64,000 nt of DNA. Source: Chryseobacterium aquaeductus (GTDB taxonomy: Bacteria > Bacteroidota > Bacteroidia > Flavobacteriales > Weeksellaceae). Position numbers and translations under genes: made by a program. Below are positions 1 through 9,900 of this stretch, in pieces. Within the stretch, counting starts at the first letter, position 1. Each line of letters opens with the position of its first letter. The notes under the pieces are model-generated. The model saw only the letters and a program-made list of their open reading frames with translations. It had not been told where the DNA came from and did not search any database. The stretch lies in the NCBI RefSeq assembly GCF_905175375.1, contig NZ_CAJIMS010000001.1:62001-126000 (forward strand), given 5' to 3'.

Positions 1-489
1 AACCAAACCGCCTTCTTGGCTCAGTCTTTTTGAATAGGCAACCTGAAGACCTGCCTTTACGCCCCAAAATATGGAACTTGACACAACAGATCTGTTTATC
101 TGCGCACCATAAGTTAAATCTATAAAAAATGCCTCGTCTCCGGGATTAAATATAAATTTTGGTTGAACCAACCAGTATATCATGTGGAAATTAGGATCTA
201 TATAGCTGTACTTTAGTCCGGTTCCTATTGCAAAGTTAGGAAGAAATTGGTAACCACCCACTGCAGAAATTCCGTACGTAAAATCGTTGGGAAGATATGG
301 TGCAATATTCTGTTGGTAGTCGTAAGAATCTTTATTTTGATTTTTTTTAATGCTGTTTCCCAAATTATATCCTGCATTCAAAGTAGGATTAAAATAAAAA
401 TCCATTTTTTGCTTCAGTGAGGGATCAACTTGCGAAAATGCATGCAAAGAAATTACTAAGAATAAAACTGAAAATAAATTTCTGATCAT
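1..489 (-). CDS. Outer membrane beta-barrel-like protein, C-terminus beyond the window
   Basis: The frame stays open from an ATG at 489 to the window edge, giving 163 codons with no stop. The first 20 residues form a signal peptide ending in HAFSQ, so the product is exported. The mature part has many aromatic residues and short alternating strands (for example GTGLKYSYI and FFIDLTYGA), which fits a barrel of the kind often annotated as an outer membrane protein in Bacteroidetes. Its ATG overlaps the stop of truB as ATGA, so it is the downstream member of that operon and probably translationally coupled. I cannot name the family because the C-terminal strands are missing. Confidence 0.7.
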   Translation of the reverse strand, partial: MIRNLFSVLFLVISLHAFSQVDPSLKQKMDFYFNPTLNAGYNLGNSIKKNQNKDSYDYQQNIAPYLPNDFTYGISAVGGYQFLPNFAIGTGLKYSYIDPNFHMIYWLVQPKFIFNPGDEAFFIDLTYGAQINRSVVSSSIFWGVKAGLQVAYSKRLSQEGGLV

Positions 490-1184
490 AAATTCTCAAA
501 TCTGTAATCTTTTTCTAGAAAATCTGAAGTAGCATCTTCTACATTGTAATCTCCGATTTTTGTTCTTCTCAATTGTGTTAAATAAGCACCAACGCCTAAC
601 TCCTGACCAATATCGTGAGCCAGACTTCTGATGTATGTACCTTTCGAACAACCAACAGTGAAGCTTATCAATGGAAATTTGATTTCTATATCTTCAATGT
701 AATTGATGGTAGTTTTTCTGGATTTCATTTCTACCTCCTGCCCTGCTCTTGCCATATCATAAGCTCTTTTTCCATCAATCTTAATAGCTGAGAAAATGGG
801 TGGCTTTTGTTCTATTTCGCCTAAAAATTTACTTAAAATTTCTTTTACTTTTTCTTCTGTGATGTGCGATATATCTTGTGGAAGGATTTCCGGTTTTTCT
901 GTATCGTAAGATTCTGTCTGAACTCCAATTTTAATCTCCGTCCAATATTCTTTGGGAGCATCTTGTATTTCCGGAATTTTCTTCGTGAATTTTCCCGTGC
1001 AAACGATTAACAAGCCAGTCGCTCTCGGATCTAAAGTTCCTGCATGACCGATTTTGAATTTTTTCGGAAGACCAAACTCACTTTTGAGTTTGTATTTCAT
1101 TTTATTCACCGCCTGAAAAGAAGTCCAATCCAGAGGTTTGTCTAAAAGAAATATGTGTCCTTCGAGAAGTTTTTCTGCTGTCAT
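486..1184 (-). CDS. truB: tRNA pseudouridine(55) synthase TruB
   Basis: TruB isomerises U55 in the T-loop of tRNAs to pseudouridine in the cytoplasm. The 232-residue protein carries the family's catalytic segment GHAGTLDPRATGLL at residues 46-59, with Asp52 as the expected nucleophile, followed by a KEYWTEIKIG strand and a GTYIRSLAHDIG motif near residue 183, both typical of the TruB fold. The length fits flavobacterial TruB, which lacks the long C-terminal PUA extension. It follows uppP on the minus strand after a 235-base spacer and overlaps the next gene by four bases. Confidence 0.95.
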   Translation of the reverse strand: MTAEKLLEGHIFLLDKPLDWTSFQAVNKMKYKLKSEFGLPKKFKIGHAGTLDPRATGLLIVCTGKFTKKIPEIQDAPKEYWTEIKIGVQTESYDTEKPEILPQDISHITEEKVKEILSKFLGEIEQKPPIFSAIKIDGKRAYDMARAGQEVEMKSRKTTINYIEDIEIKFPLISFTVGCSKGTYIRSLAHDIGQELGVGAYLTQLRRTKIGDYNVEDATSDFLEKDYRFENL

Positions 1185-1341
1185 CTAAAGTTGCTTGAGT
1201 TAAAGAGTTATGAGTTGATTAGTCATTTAGTTAAATTAATTCTATGCTTTTATGCGGTGAATCTCTTGCAGCCTGATTTGATGATATTTTACGTATTTTA
1301 ATCATCGAACCACATTGTTTAGGTTTGAACGGAGCTCTATT

Positions 1342-1379
1342 TCTCTTGTTGACTGAGTATAGTCGAGGGCAACGAGAGA
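1342..1379. repeat. Hairpin repeat with GACTGAGTATAGTC core
   Basis: The arms TCTCTTGTTG (1342-1351) and CAACGAGAGA (1370-1379) pair with a two-base bulge, and the inner ACT/AGT also pairs. The core resembles the palindromic GACTACGCTCAGTC-type intergenic repeats I recall from many Bacteroidetes genomes. It lies in the 235-base spacer between truB and uppP. It has no T-run, so it is not a clear terminator. The rest of the spacer shows only a weak GATGAT/ATCATC hairpin near 1275-1310. Confidence 0.5.
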
Positions 1380-1419
1380 AAAAAGCATGAACGAAAGGCG
1401 CAAAAAGCTGCCCCGAAAA

Positions 1420-2238
1420 TTATTTAAACCAATAAAAATAAACCAGCAAAGCAATTCCGACGATAATTCTGTACCAGCCCCAAGGTTTGAAACCGTATTT
1501 GTTTAGAACGCCAATGAATGCTTTGATTGCGATAAGTGCTGTGATAAATGCTACAATATTTCCAACAATAAAAATCATGATGTGATCTTGAGATTCAAGA
1601 ATCATTTCGTAACCTTTCATCGGATTTCCCGTAGCCTTTCCCCAAGTTTTAACAAAAACTGAATATACCGTCACAGCCAACATTGTGGGAACAGCAAGAA
1701 AGAACGAGAATTCAGCCGCTGCTTTTCTTGTCAGACCCTGCGTCATTCCACCAATAATTGATGCTGCACTTCGGCTTGTTCCGGGCATCATTGCAAGGCA
1801 TTGCCAAAAACCGATGATTACTGCTTTTTTTATAGATAATTCTTTCTCATCATGAATGACAGGATTTTTAAACCATTTATCCGCAAACAGAAGAACGATT
1901 CCACCTAAAACCAAAACTGATGAAATAGCAATTTGATTTCCTAAAACCGCCTCAATCTTATCATCAAAAATATATCCTAAAACCAAAGCCGGAATTACTG
2001 CAAAGCCCAGTTTAAAGTAAAACTGAAGATTTTTCAGATCAAAAAACTTTTTCCAATATGCTACAACAACGGATAATATTGCTCCAAACTGTATGGAAAC
2101 CTGAAACATTTTTAAAAATTCTGATTCTTCTAAACCCATCAGGTTGGCGGCAAAGCCCATGTGAGCCGTTGATGAAATGGGTAAATATTCTGTAAGTCCT
2201 TCTACAATCGCAATGATGATTGCTTTGATTAAATCCAT
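1420..2238 (-). CDS. uppP: Undecaprenyl-diphosphatase UppP (BacA family)
   Basis: UppP dephosphorylates undecaprenyl pyrophosphate at the inner membrane to recycle the lipid carrier for peptidoglycan and other wall polymers. The 272-residue protein is strongly hydrophobic, with about eight membrane segments. It holds both family signatures: EGLTEYLPISSTAHM at residues 13-27 (Glu13, Glu17 and His26 match the known catalytic set) and PGTSRSAASIIGG in the middle. The start ATG at 2238 is well placed. It is the third gene of the ftsX, DUF3098, uppP, truB run, an order I recall as common in Bacteroidetes. Confidence 0.95.
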   Translation of the reverse strand: MDLIKAIIIAIVEGLTEYLPISSTAHMGFAANLMGLEESEFLKMFQVSIQFGAILSVVVAYWKKFFDLKNLQFYFKLGFAVIPALVLGYIFDDKIEAVLGNQIAISSVLVLGGIVLLFADKWFKNPVIHDEKELSIKKAVIIGFWQCLAMMPGTSRSAASIIGGMTQGLTRKAAAEFSFFLAVPTMLAVTVYSVFVKTWGKATGNPMKGYEMILESQDHIMIFIVGNIVAFITALIAIKAFIGVLNKYGFKPWGWYRIIVGIALLVYFYWFK

Positions 2239-2253
2239 TTTTCTTTATTAAAA

Positions 2254-2319
2254 ATTAAAAGATTAAAAAGATTAAAAGATTAAAATGGTATTCAAATCTT
2301 TTAACTTCTTAATCTTTAT
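2254..2319. repeat. Tandem AAAGATTA repeats folded as a hairpin
   Basis: The spacer between uppP and the DUF3098 gene is built from repeats of AAAGATTA or AAAAGATTA (2254-2285). These are followed, after a short loop, by an inverted arm at about 2293-2318 made of AATCTTTTAAC and CTTAATCTTT. The arms pair imperfectly over about 25 bases. No promoter motif stands out. Confidence 0.6.
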
Positions 2320-2330
2320 GTCTAAAGTTT

Positions 2331-2627
2331 TTATTTTCTTTTCAGAATAGCATATATTTCAATTACAAAACCGATAACGATCAGTAAAGGTGCAATTCTG
2401 ATTCTTCTGATCGAGAAGATATCGTCGTTCCAGGAATTTGGATCTAACTTTCCGTCAACAGTATTGGCGTCTGATCCCATCATCAGTAGAAATCCTACTA
2501 CGATGCATGCCAAACCAATCATCATCCATTTGTAATTTTCTTTCCCGAAGTAGAATGTTTGCTCTTTGGCAACTTCTGTTTCCGTACCAAAATCTGATGC
2601 AGAAAATTTATGTGTTTTTTTACCCAT
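2331..2627 (-). CDS. DUF3098 family small membrane protein
   Basis: This 98-residue protein has a hydrophilic N-terminus (MGKKTHKFSASDFG), a first membrane segment (about WMMIGLACIVVGFLLMMG), a short polar stretch with SWNDDIFSIRRIRIAP, and a second membrane segment near the C-terminus. This matches the DUF3098 family of two-helix Bacteroidetes membrane proteins, whose function is unknown. The frame could be extended ten residues upstream, but the ATG at 2627 lies four bases after the ftsX stop and gives the usual family start. The constant position behind ftsX suggests a cell-envelope or division link, which is inference only. Confidence 0.85.
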   Translation of the reverse strand: MGKKTHKFSASDFGTETEVAKEQTFYFGKENYKWMMIGLACIVVGFLLMMGSDANTVDGKLDPNSWNDDIFSIRRIRIAPLLIVIGFVIEIYAILKRK

Positions 2628-2631
2628 TTTT

Positions 2632-3528
2632 TTAAGAATAATATAAGTCGTCAACATTTGATCTCAAAAATCTCCATGTTGCGACGATTGTGCTTAATAC
2701 TGTGATGAAAATACCAACTCCGAATACCAATAAAACTAACCAAAAATATTGGTTGGTATCTTGTACGAAAGGTGTTTTGATGGTCGTTGTAAAATAATAC
2801 CAAAGACCTGATAATGCCAAGAGAGCCAATACTGCACCTAATAACCCGAGTACCAAAGCTTCTTTGATAAACGGAGTTAAAATAAATCTTCTCTTTGCTC
2901 CCACGAGCTGCATGGTTTTGATAATAAATCTTTTTGAAAATACTTTCAGTCTGATCGAATTATTAATCAAAACAATTGCAAGTACCAGAAACAGAACGCA
3001 GAAACCTAATATCCACTTTAGAATTTTGTTGAGTTTATCATAAATCTTCTGAGAATCTGAATCGTTTTTCACGTCCACAATTCCGGGAACGGATTTAATT
3101 TGAGATAAGACCGCACCAATTTTGGTAGAGTCTGTATATTCGGGTTTTAAGGCAATTTCAACAGAAGCCGGGAAAATATCGTCCTCAAAAAGCGCTTCAC
3201 TATTGACACCCAAACTTTTTTTAGCCTCGGCAGAAGCCATTTTTTTAGAAATATAAGTGGTGCGTTTTACAGACTCCAGTTTTTGAATTTGCTGCACTGC
3301 TTCCGCCTCCTGTTTTACAATTTTGGCAGAATCTTTATCATCGTAATTTTCGTCAAAGTACGCATTTACAACAAGTTGCTCTTTTAAATAGTCAGAATAT
3401 TTTTGGGCATTAATTAAAATTAATCCCATTAATCCTAACAAAAATAACACTAAGGCAATACTTATTACTACGGTAATATTGCTAGACCGAAGCCTTTTCT
3501 TATTAAACTCTTCTACAGATTTCGCCAT
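2632..3528 (-). CDS. ftsX: Cell division protein FtsX (permease-like)
   Basis: FtsX is the membrane partner of the FtsE ATPase and controls peptidoglycan hydrolases at the division site. The 298-residue protein has the expected layout: a cytoplasmic N-terminus with KKRLRSSNITVVISI leading into the first membrane helix, a periplasmic domain of about 130 residues, then three membrane helices (about residues 168-192, 222-247 and 262-285). The motif LVGAKRRFI between helices 2 and 3 is a typical FtsX cytoplasmic loop. It is the first gene of the ftsX, DUF3098, uppP, truB run. ftsE is not in the window, as is usual in this phylum. Confidence 0.92.
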   Translation of the reverse strand: MAKSVEEFNKKRLRSSNITVVISIALVLFLLGLMGLILINAQKYSDYLKEQLVVNAYFDENYDDKDSAKIVKQEAEAVQQIQKLESVKRTTYISKKMASAEAKKSLGVNSEALFEDDIFPASVEIALKPEYTDSTKIGAVLSQIKSVPGIVDVKNDSDSQKIYDKLNKILKWILGFCVLFLVLAIVLINNSIRLKVFSKRFIIKTMQLVGAKRRFILTPFIKEALVLGLLGAVLALLALSGLWYYFTTTIKTPFVQDTNQYFWLVLLVFGVGIFITVLSTIVATWRFLRSNVDDLYYS

Positions 3529-3620
3529 TAATATTAAAATTTTTGGCTAAAATAGAAAAATTCTACCGAAATTTGGAACGAATAAGAGAAAATCATTGTT
3601 AACGAAATCATAAATAAACT

Positions 3621-4391
3621 TTGAGTGTAAGAGCAAAAAAACATCTGGGTCAGCACTTTTTGACAGATGAGAACATCGCAAAAAATATTGTAGAAGGCTT
3701 AAGCTACGAAAACTACAACAACATTATGGAAGTGGGACCCGGGATGGGTGTGCTTACCAAATATCTCCTTGAAAAAGAGCAAACTATTTATCTGGCAGAA
3801 ATTGATACAGAATCCATCGATTATCTTAAAAAAAACTATACTAAAGCCACCGAAGAAACTTTTGTAGGAGATTTTTTGAAACAGGATTTTAATTTTATAA
3901 ATGGTGATCAAATTGCGATCATTGGCAATTTTCCCTACAATATTTCTTCGCAAATTTTATTTAAAATTATTGATTATTATCAGCTTGTACCTGAGATGGT
4001 AGGAATGTTTCAGAAAGAAGTTGCAGAGCGTACTGCCGCAGTACCCAGAACCAAGGACTACGGAATACTTTCTGTTCTGGTGCAGGCTTATTATGATGTA
4101 ACCTATCTGTTTACTGTAAATGAAAATGTATTTAATCCGCCACCAAAAGTAAAGTCAGGAGTTATAAGGTTGACAAGAAATCCAAAAGAGGGTTTGGCTG
4201 GAAATGAAGTTCTTTTTAAACAAATTGTAAAGGCTGGTTTTGGTCAGCGAAGAAAAAAACTTTCAAACTCATGGAAGGCTTTAAATATACCTGAAGCATT
4301 AAGTAACCACGAATTTTTAGATAAGAGAGCTGAAGAATTAAGCGTGCAAGACTTTATTCATATCACTCAACTTTGGAAAGAAAACATGTAA
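3621..4391 (+). CDS. rsmA: 16S rRNA (adenine1518/1519-N6) dimethyltransferase RsmA/KsgA
   Basis: RsmA adds four methyl groups to two adjacent adenines in the 3' hairpin of 16S rRNA, using SAM. The 256-residue protein starts with the family hallmark KKHLGQHFL. It has the SAM-binding motif EVGPGMG at residues 37-43 and the catalytic NFPY at 103-106 (the N(L/F)PY motif), with FNPPPKVKSGV further on. An in-frame stop lies at 3615-3617, so the TTG at 3621 is the only workable start. It is transcribed away from ftsX, with a 92-base shared upstream region, and ends at a strong palindromic terminator. Confidence 0.95.
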   Translation: MSVRAKKHLGQHFLTDENIAKNIVEGLSYENYNNIMEVGPGMGVLTKYLLEKEQTIYLAEIDTESIDYLKKNYTKATEETFVGDFLKQDFNFINGDQIAIIGNFPYNISSQILFKIIDYYQLVPEMVGMFQKEVAERTAAVPRTKDYGILSVLVQAYYDVTYLFTVNENVFNPPPKVKSGVIRLTRNPKEGLAGNEVLFKQIVKAGFGQRRKKLSNSWKALNIPEALSNHEFLDKRAEELSVQDFIHITQLWKENM

Positions 4392-4441
4392 TTTTTACAA
4401 TATTATCAAAATAAAATAAAGCTTAAAGCAAGTTTAAAAAC

Positions 4442-4479
4442 AAAAAGACAGCCTTTCAAATTTGAAAGGCTGTCTTTTT
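4442..4479. terminator. Perfect palindromic bidirectional terminator
   Basis: A perfect 38-base inverted repeat: 19 bases starting AAAAAGACAGCC, followed directly by their complement and ending in a T-run on both strands. It sits between the converging rsmA (plus) and the 4501 gene (minus) and can terminate both. Confidence 0.9.
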
Positions 4480-4500
4480 ATATATCAGATTTAAGATTGA

Positions 4501-6864
4501 TTATTCTCTGTTTTTCAACATGATCCATCCAGATCTGTTCATTTGTACTTTAGACTTCTTGTATTCGAAGTTGAATTTGTACCAATATGTAGCTGTAGGC
4601 AATCTTTTTCCAGAGATAGTTCCGTCCCAGATTGGTCTATCTTTTGAGAATCTGAAAATTTCTACACCATATCTGTCATAGATAGATCCATTAAAGTTAT
4701 TAAAGTCTTTTAAATTGGTAAGATCTAAAATATCATTTACACCATCTTGATTCGGAGTAATTACATTGTTTATTGCCAATGTGAAGAATTCAACTGCACC
4801 ATAGCAACTCGTACCTTTAATCCTCACCTGAACATTATAAGTGGTATTATCGGTAAGATTATTGAAGATATTAGATTCTTGCCAGTTGGTTCCGTCCACA
4901 GAATATTCCAGTGTACCAAAGATATTATTAAGAGAAGGATTTGTCGCAATTGCAGTCAGTGTTCCATTCTCATAACTTATATTCGTAAAGAAAGGTGATG
5001 ACGCACCAAGAACTTTTACCTTAAATTCTTTCTGACAAATACCATTACTGATTATGACGCTGTAGATGCCCAGTTGAGGTGCTGTAATTGTTTGAGTAGT
5101 TGCACCCGTATTCCATACGTACGTGTAATTTGCATCTGCACCTCCAGCATCCAGCACAATGCTATCACCAATACACATTTCTACATCCTGTAATGGCGAT
5201 GTGATCTCTGGTACTACTTCTACAATCACTTTTGCAGGAACCAATGATTTACAACCTTTAGTTCCTATTGCATAAACGCTGAATGTTGTTGTCTGGTAAA
5301 CAGGAAGAGTCTGCGTGTTTCCGTTTCCAGGGAAGTTATCCCACATGTAAGTAACACCACCTGTTGCTGTAAGCGTTACCACTTCACCAGGACAAACACG
5401 TACTCTAGTCGTAGACACTTGTGCAATAGGAGTAACCTCTCTTGCTAAGGTAAGTTTAATTGTTTTACTACAGAAACCACCATCAGAAACTACTACATGT
5501 AAAATCTGTCCGTCTGCACCGTTATAGTTAGCAACATTTGTAATAAAGTTTCCGTTTTGTGCCGCAGCATCTGCCTGATTTGCATAGAATCTGAAAGTTG
5601 CATTCGGCGTAGGACTTATCAATGGTTTTGCATTATTTAAATCAAAAGTTGTAATGTCTGGTGTACTACAAAGCAGAAAGTTAGCATCCTGAGCCAAAGG
5701 TGTAGTACCACCATTAATTTTTACAGTTGCGCTTCCCGGACACGGATTCCCCGGAACAGTAACTTCAATCATATAATTTCCGGGCTGTACTGCGGTAATA
5801 ACATTTGTTGTTGCTCCCGGAATTGCGTTTCCGTTAAAAAACCACTGATAGGTTAAATTGGGATCACTCACAGAAGCAGTAATAACTTGTGGTACATTAT
5901 CACAAACATTAATCTCAGCTGGTAATTGTGCTCCAGACGGATCTAGTAATTCGACACCGATATTGAAAGATCCTCCTTCCAAAAATACTGCAGAATCATA
6001 ACTTCTGTCTGTTGCATCTGCAATCGCCATTTTAAAATGATAAGCCTGTCCCGGAATTACTGTTGCAGTAGCCGTTAGAGGCACCGTTCTACCTCCAAAA
6101 TTTGTTTCTATATTGGCATTATTATATCCAGCAAAAAATGCTGCATTTGCAGCTCCACATGTTAAAGCAGCACCATTATCCTGATTAGCAGGGTGAATAT
6201 TAGTTACACTCACAGGTCCTGCACCTGCAGGTAATACTGCCATATTCGTATATGGAGCAGTGCTTCCAACTGGTCTCAGCAACAAGGCAAATGCATCTGA
6301 GAAGCTACAAGGAAAACCTCCAGTATATTCTTCTGAAGCAAAAAGGTAATTAAATTTTATCTGACTGGTCGTTGGTACGAAATCAAATTCCAGAAGTACA
6401 ACGTCATTCAACGATCCTTGCGGATTGGTTGCTACTACCAAATCTGGATCACTTCCCGTTGTCAGCTGATCACTTAGATTTCCAAAAGCCGTGTTACCTG
6501 CCTTATTTACGTATCCTGTAGACAAAACAATTCCGTCTTTAAACGGAAAATTGGTAGTACCTCTATGAAAATATCCCCAAGATCTATTGGTGTTGGTAAC
6601 TGGTAAGTTTGGACTTACTGTAACGTTAGAAACTTGTGGTATCAAACAAGTATTGGTACCGGAAGATATTAGAATGTCTTTTACCAACTGTAATGGTGTA
6701 AAAGACGATGCGGGATAAGTTGCTGTATTCACATCAATATATACACCAGCTTTTTTTGATTCGGCAGATATAACTTCCTTCTGCGGAACTCTGGGTTTTA
6801 CGGTTTGTGAATAAAGATTAGCATAAGATAAAAATAATGAAAACAACAGTAGATATCTCTTCAT
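4501..6864 (-). CDS. Choice-of-anchor L protein with T9SS type B sorting domain (paralog 1 of 3)
   Basis: A 787-residue secreted protein. A signal peptide (residues 1-20, ending LYSQ) precedes a choice-of-anchor L domain at about 45-305, recognisable from DVNTATYPASSFTPLQLV, GIVLSTGYVNKAGN and FNYLFASEEYTGGFPC. Ig-like segments follow (QWFFNGNAIPGAT, VCPGEVVTLTATGG). The last about 90 residues, from NVITPNQDGVNDILDL onward, form the gliding-motility/CHU_C type B sorting domain that sends proteins through the T9SS to the cell surface. The partner or ligand is unknown; an adhesin or structural surface role is an inference. It is the last of three tandem paralogs and ends at the palindrome at 4442-4479. 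Confidence 0.9.
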   Translation of the reverse strand: MKRYLLLFSLFLSYANLYSQTVKPRVPQKEVISAESKKAGVYIDVNTATYPASSFTPLQLVKDILISSGTNTCLIPQVSNVTVSPNLPVTNTNRSWGYFHRGTTNFPFKDGIVLSTGYVNKAGNTAFGNLSDQLTTGSDPDLVVATNPQGSLNDVVLLEFDFVPTTSQIKFNYLFASEEYTGGFPCSFSDAFALLLRPVGSTAPYTNMAVLPAGAGPVSVTNIHPANQDNGAALTCGAANAAFFAGYNNANIETNFGGRTVPLTATATVIPGQAYHFKMAIADATDRSYDSAVFLEGGSFNIGVELLDPSGAQLPAEINVCDNVPQVITASVSDPNLTYQWFFNGNAIPGATTNVITAVQPGNYMIEVTVPGNPCPGSATVKINGGTTPLAQDANFLLCSTPDITTFDLNNAKPLISPTPNATFRFYANQADAAAQNGNFITNVANYNGADGQILHVVVSDGGFCSKTIKLTLAREVTPIAQVSTTRVRVCPGEVVTLTATGGVTYMWDNFPGNGNTQTLPVYQTTTFSVYAIGTKGCKSLVPAKVIVEVVPEITSPLQDVEMCIGDSIVLDAGGADANYTYVWNTGATTQTITAPQLGIYSVIISNGICQKEFKVKVLGASSPFFTNISYENGTLTAIATNPSLNNIFGTLEYSVDGTNWQESNIFNNLTDNTTYNVQVRIKGTSCYGAVEFFTLAINNVITPNQDGVNDILDLTNLKDFNNFNGSIYDRYGVEIFRFSKDRPIWDGTISGKRLPTATYWYKFNFEYKKSKVQMNRSGWIMLKNRE

Positions 6865-6933
6865 AATAATTTTGTTTCAACAAATTTAGTTTTTTTTTAA
6901 ATAAAAATCATAAATATATCAAATTTTTAACAC

Positions 6934-6968
6934 AAAAAAAAGTCTCACAAAATGTGAGACTTTTTTTT
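6934..6968 (-). terminator. Rho-independent terminator
   Basis: Eight-base stem GTCTCACA/TGTGAGAC with a three-base loop, flanked by eight A and eight T. It begins within the stop codon of the 1202-residue paralog and separates it from paralog 1. Confidence 0.88.
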
Positions 6969-9900
6969 AATTTCTATTCTTCAGCAAAATCCATCCTGAC
7001 TTGAGCTCAAGCTTTTTACTTGCAGGATTTTCCCACTGTATTCTGTACCAATAAGTAGCTGTAGGGAGATTAATACCTTTCAGAGAACCATTCCATCGTA
7101 CATTCGATTTATCAGCTTTAAATAATTCTGCTCCGTATCTATCAAATATAGATGCTGCAAAATTCTTGTAATTGCTTACTCCTGAAAAATCTATATAATC
7201 ATTCAAACCATCACTATTCGGTGTTATGGCATTGCTCATTACAAATGTGAAAAATTGAAGCATATTTCCACATTTCGCATCTTTAATTTTAACCATCAAT
7301 GTATAGTTGGTATTATCTAAAACATTATAAAAAATATTAGAAGTTTGCCAGGTAACACCACCGTCAATAGAATATTCTAAAACTCCACCTGAAGGATTGG
7401 TTGCAGAAATTGTCATTACATTGTTCTCAAAAACCACATTGGTAAATTGAGGAAGATCTGGATTAATTAATTGCGCTGTGAAAACATTAGAACATGTTCC
7501 GTTGCTTATCGTTACAGAATAAGAACCCGGAATATTTGTCGAGATCGTTTGTGTAGTAGCACCTGTACTCCAAACGTACGTATAGTTTGGTCCTGCACCG
7601 GCATCTAAGATTCCGTTATCTCCTGCACAAGCGAAGACGTCTTGTAGTGTCGAAACGATTGCAGGAACAACTTCTATGGTTATCGTAGCAGGAGTATTAG
7701 AAACACATCCATTACCACCTAACGCAAATACCGAATAAGTGGTGGTTACAGTTGGTGAAACAACTTGCGTGTTACCTGTTCCTGTAAGACCAACCCAATT
7801 GTAAGTAAATCCTCCACTTGCTGTTAAAGTTACAGATTCTCCTGCACATATTTTACTTTTAGAAGCTGCTACTATTGCAGTTGGTGGACCAACAACAATA
7901 GTAATTGAGGCAGGATTTGTAGAAACACAACCGTTAGCTCCTACTGCAAAAACAGTATAAATTGTTGTAGTAGCTGGAGAAACTACTTGTGTTGGTCCAT
8001 TTCCTGTAAGACCATTGCCCCAGTTATAAGTTGCTCCACCAGAAGCCGTCAAGGTAACAGATTCTCCCGGACAAATCTGCTGGAAAGTCGATGTCAGATT
8101 TGCTATTGGTAAAACTTTATCCTGTACAACTGTGACCGTCGAAGTAAAAGTACAGGTTAAATTTGCTGGTTGCGTAGTATTAGTTACAGTTAAGGTATAA
8201 GTTCCCGCAGCATTAACTACAGGATTTAAGCTGTTAGCACCAGAAACTATATTTCCTCCAACGGTTGTCCAAGTGATTGTAGATCCCACCGGAATTACCG
8301 ATGCTGAAGCATTTAAGGTAACCTGTGCTGTTGTACAAGTGATCGTTTGAGGTGCAGCTATGGTCAATTGTGTCACTGCAGTAGTTAGTAATTGAAGTGT
8401 TACAACATATTTACAACCACCATTGCTAACTAATACATAAATTGTCTGATTTCCTGCACTCTGGAAAGTTGCTGGAGTTGTTATATTACTGGTATTACCA
8501 GCATTAGCATCTGCTTGGTTAACATAGTATGTAAAAGTAATCCCCGGTGCAGTACTGATTTGGCTTTGAGCCGATGTTAAATCATAAGTAATATTTCCTT
8601 GTTGATAACATTTTAATAGACTCGCATTCTGAGCTGTAAAAGGTTGCGAAACTTCAATGGTAACAGTACCTGGAGTTGTAGATACACATCCATTCGCTCC
8701 GACAGCGGTAACTGTATAGGTTGTAGTTGTGGTTGGTGATACCGTTTGAGTTGGTCCGTTTCCTGTAAGACCTCCCGACCAATTATATGTGGAACCTCCG
8801 GACGCCGTTAAGGTAAGCGTTTCACCCGAACATATTGATAATTTACTTGCAGTAAGACCTGTTGTTGGTGGCGCACTGTCACCAATTAGAGTCACATTAC
8901 CTACACCTGTACAGGTAACATTTCCTGCAAAAGTATTTGAAATCGTTAAGGTATAAGTTCCTGCCAAATTTACGACAGGGTTTAATGTTGTACCACCTGA
9001 AACTATATTACCTCCAGTGGTTGTCCAGGCAAATGTAGAACCTGCCGGATAAACAGAAGCAGTAGCATTTAAAGTAATTTGGCTGTTGGTACACGTCAGC
9101 GCCGTTGGTGTTGCAATAGTAGCAGTAATTTCAGCTGCCTTCACCAATTGCAATTGTGCAACTTTGGAACAGAAACCGCTTTTTACCAACACGTATATTG
9201 TTTGATTTCCTGCACTTGAATATGTAGCAGGTGAAGCAATTGTATTTGTATTACCTGCATTTGCATCTGCCTGATTAACATAAAAAGAAAATGTAGCACC
9301 TGGAGTTGTACTAATTGAAGCCTGAGCAGATGGTAAATTAAATATTGCGTTACCTGCAGCATAGCAGCTGGTTAACGTAGCATTTTGCACTGTTGGTGAA
9401 GTTCCTCCTACTATGGTAACTGTTGCTTTACCCGGACAAGAATTTCCCGGAATCAATACTTCAACAGAATAAACTCCCGGCTGTGTTGCTGTGTAAGAAG
9501 CAGTGGTTGCTCCAGGAATGGCTGTAGTTCCTAAAAACCATTGGTAAGTAGCATTTGGAATCTGAACTGAAGCAGTAAAGGTCTGTGGCGCATTATCACA
9601 AACATTTATAGATGCTGGTAACTGCACTCCTGTAGGTCCTAAAATCTGTACTCCAATATCGAAAGAGCCAGCTTCCAAAAATACTCCTGAATCGAAAGCT
9701 GAATCCTGAAAATCAGCCAAAACCATTTTGATATGATAAAGCTGACCCGGAATTACAGTTGCCTGAGCCGTCAACGGAACTGTACGTCCGCTAAAATTGG
9801 TTTCTATAGAAGTCGTATTGTAACCACCAAAATAGGTAGGATTAGCAGAACCACAAACAAGAGGAGAACCGTCAAATTCATTGGCGGGGTGAATATTTGT

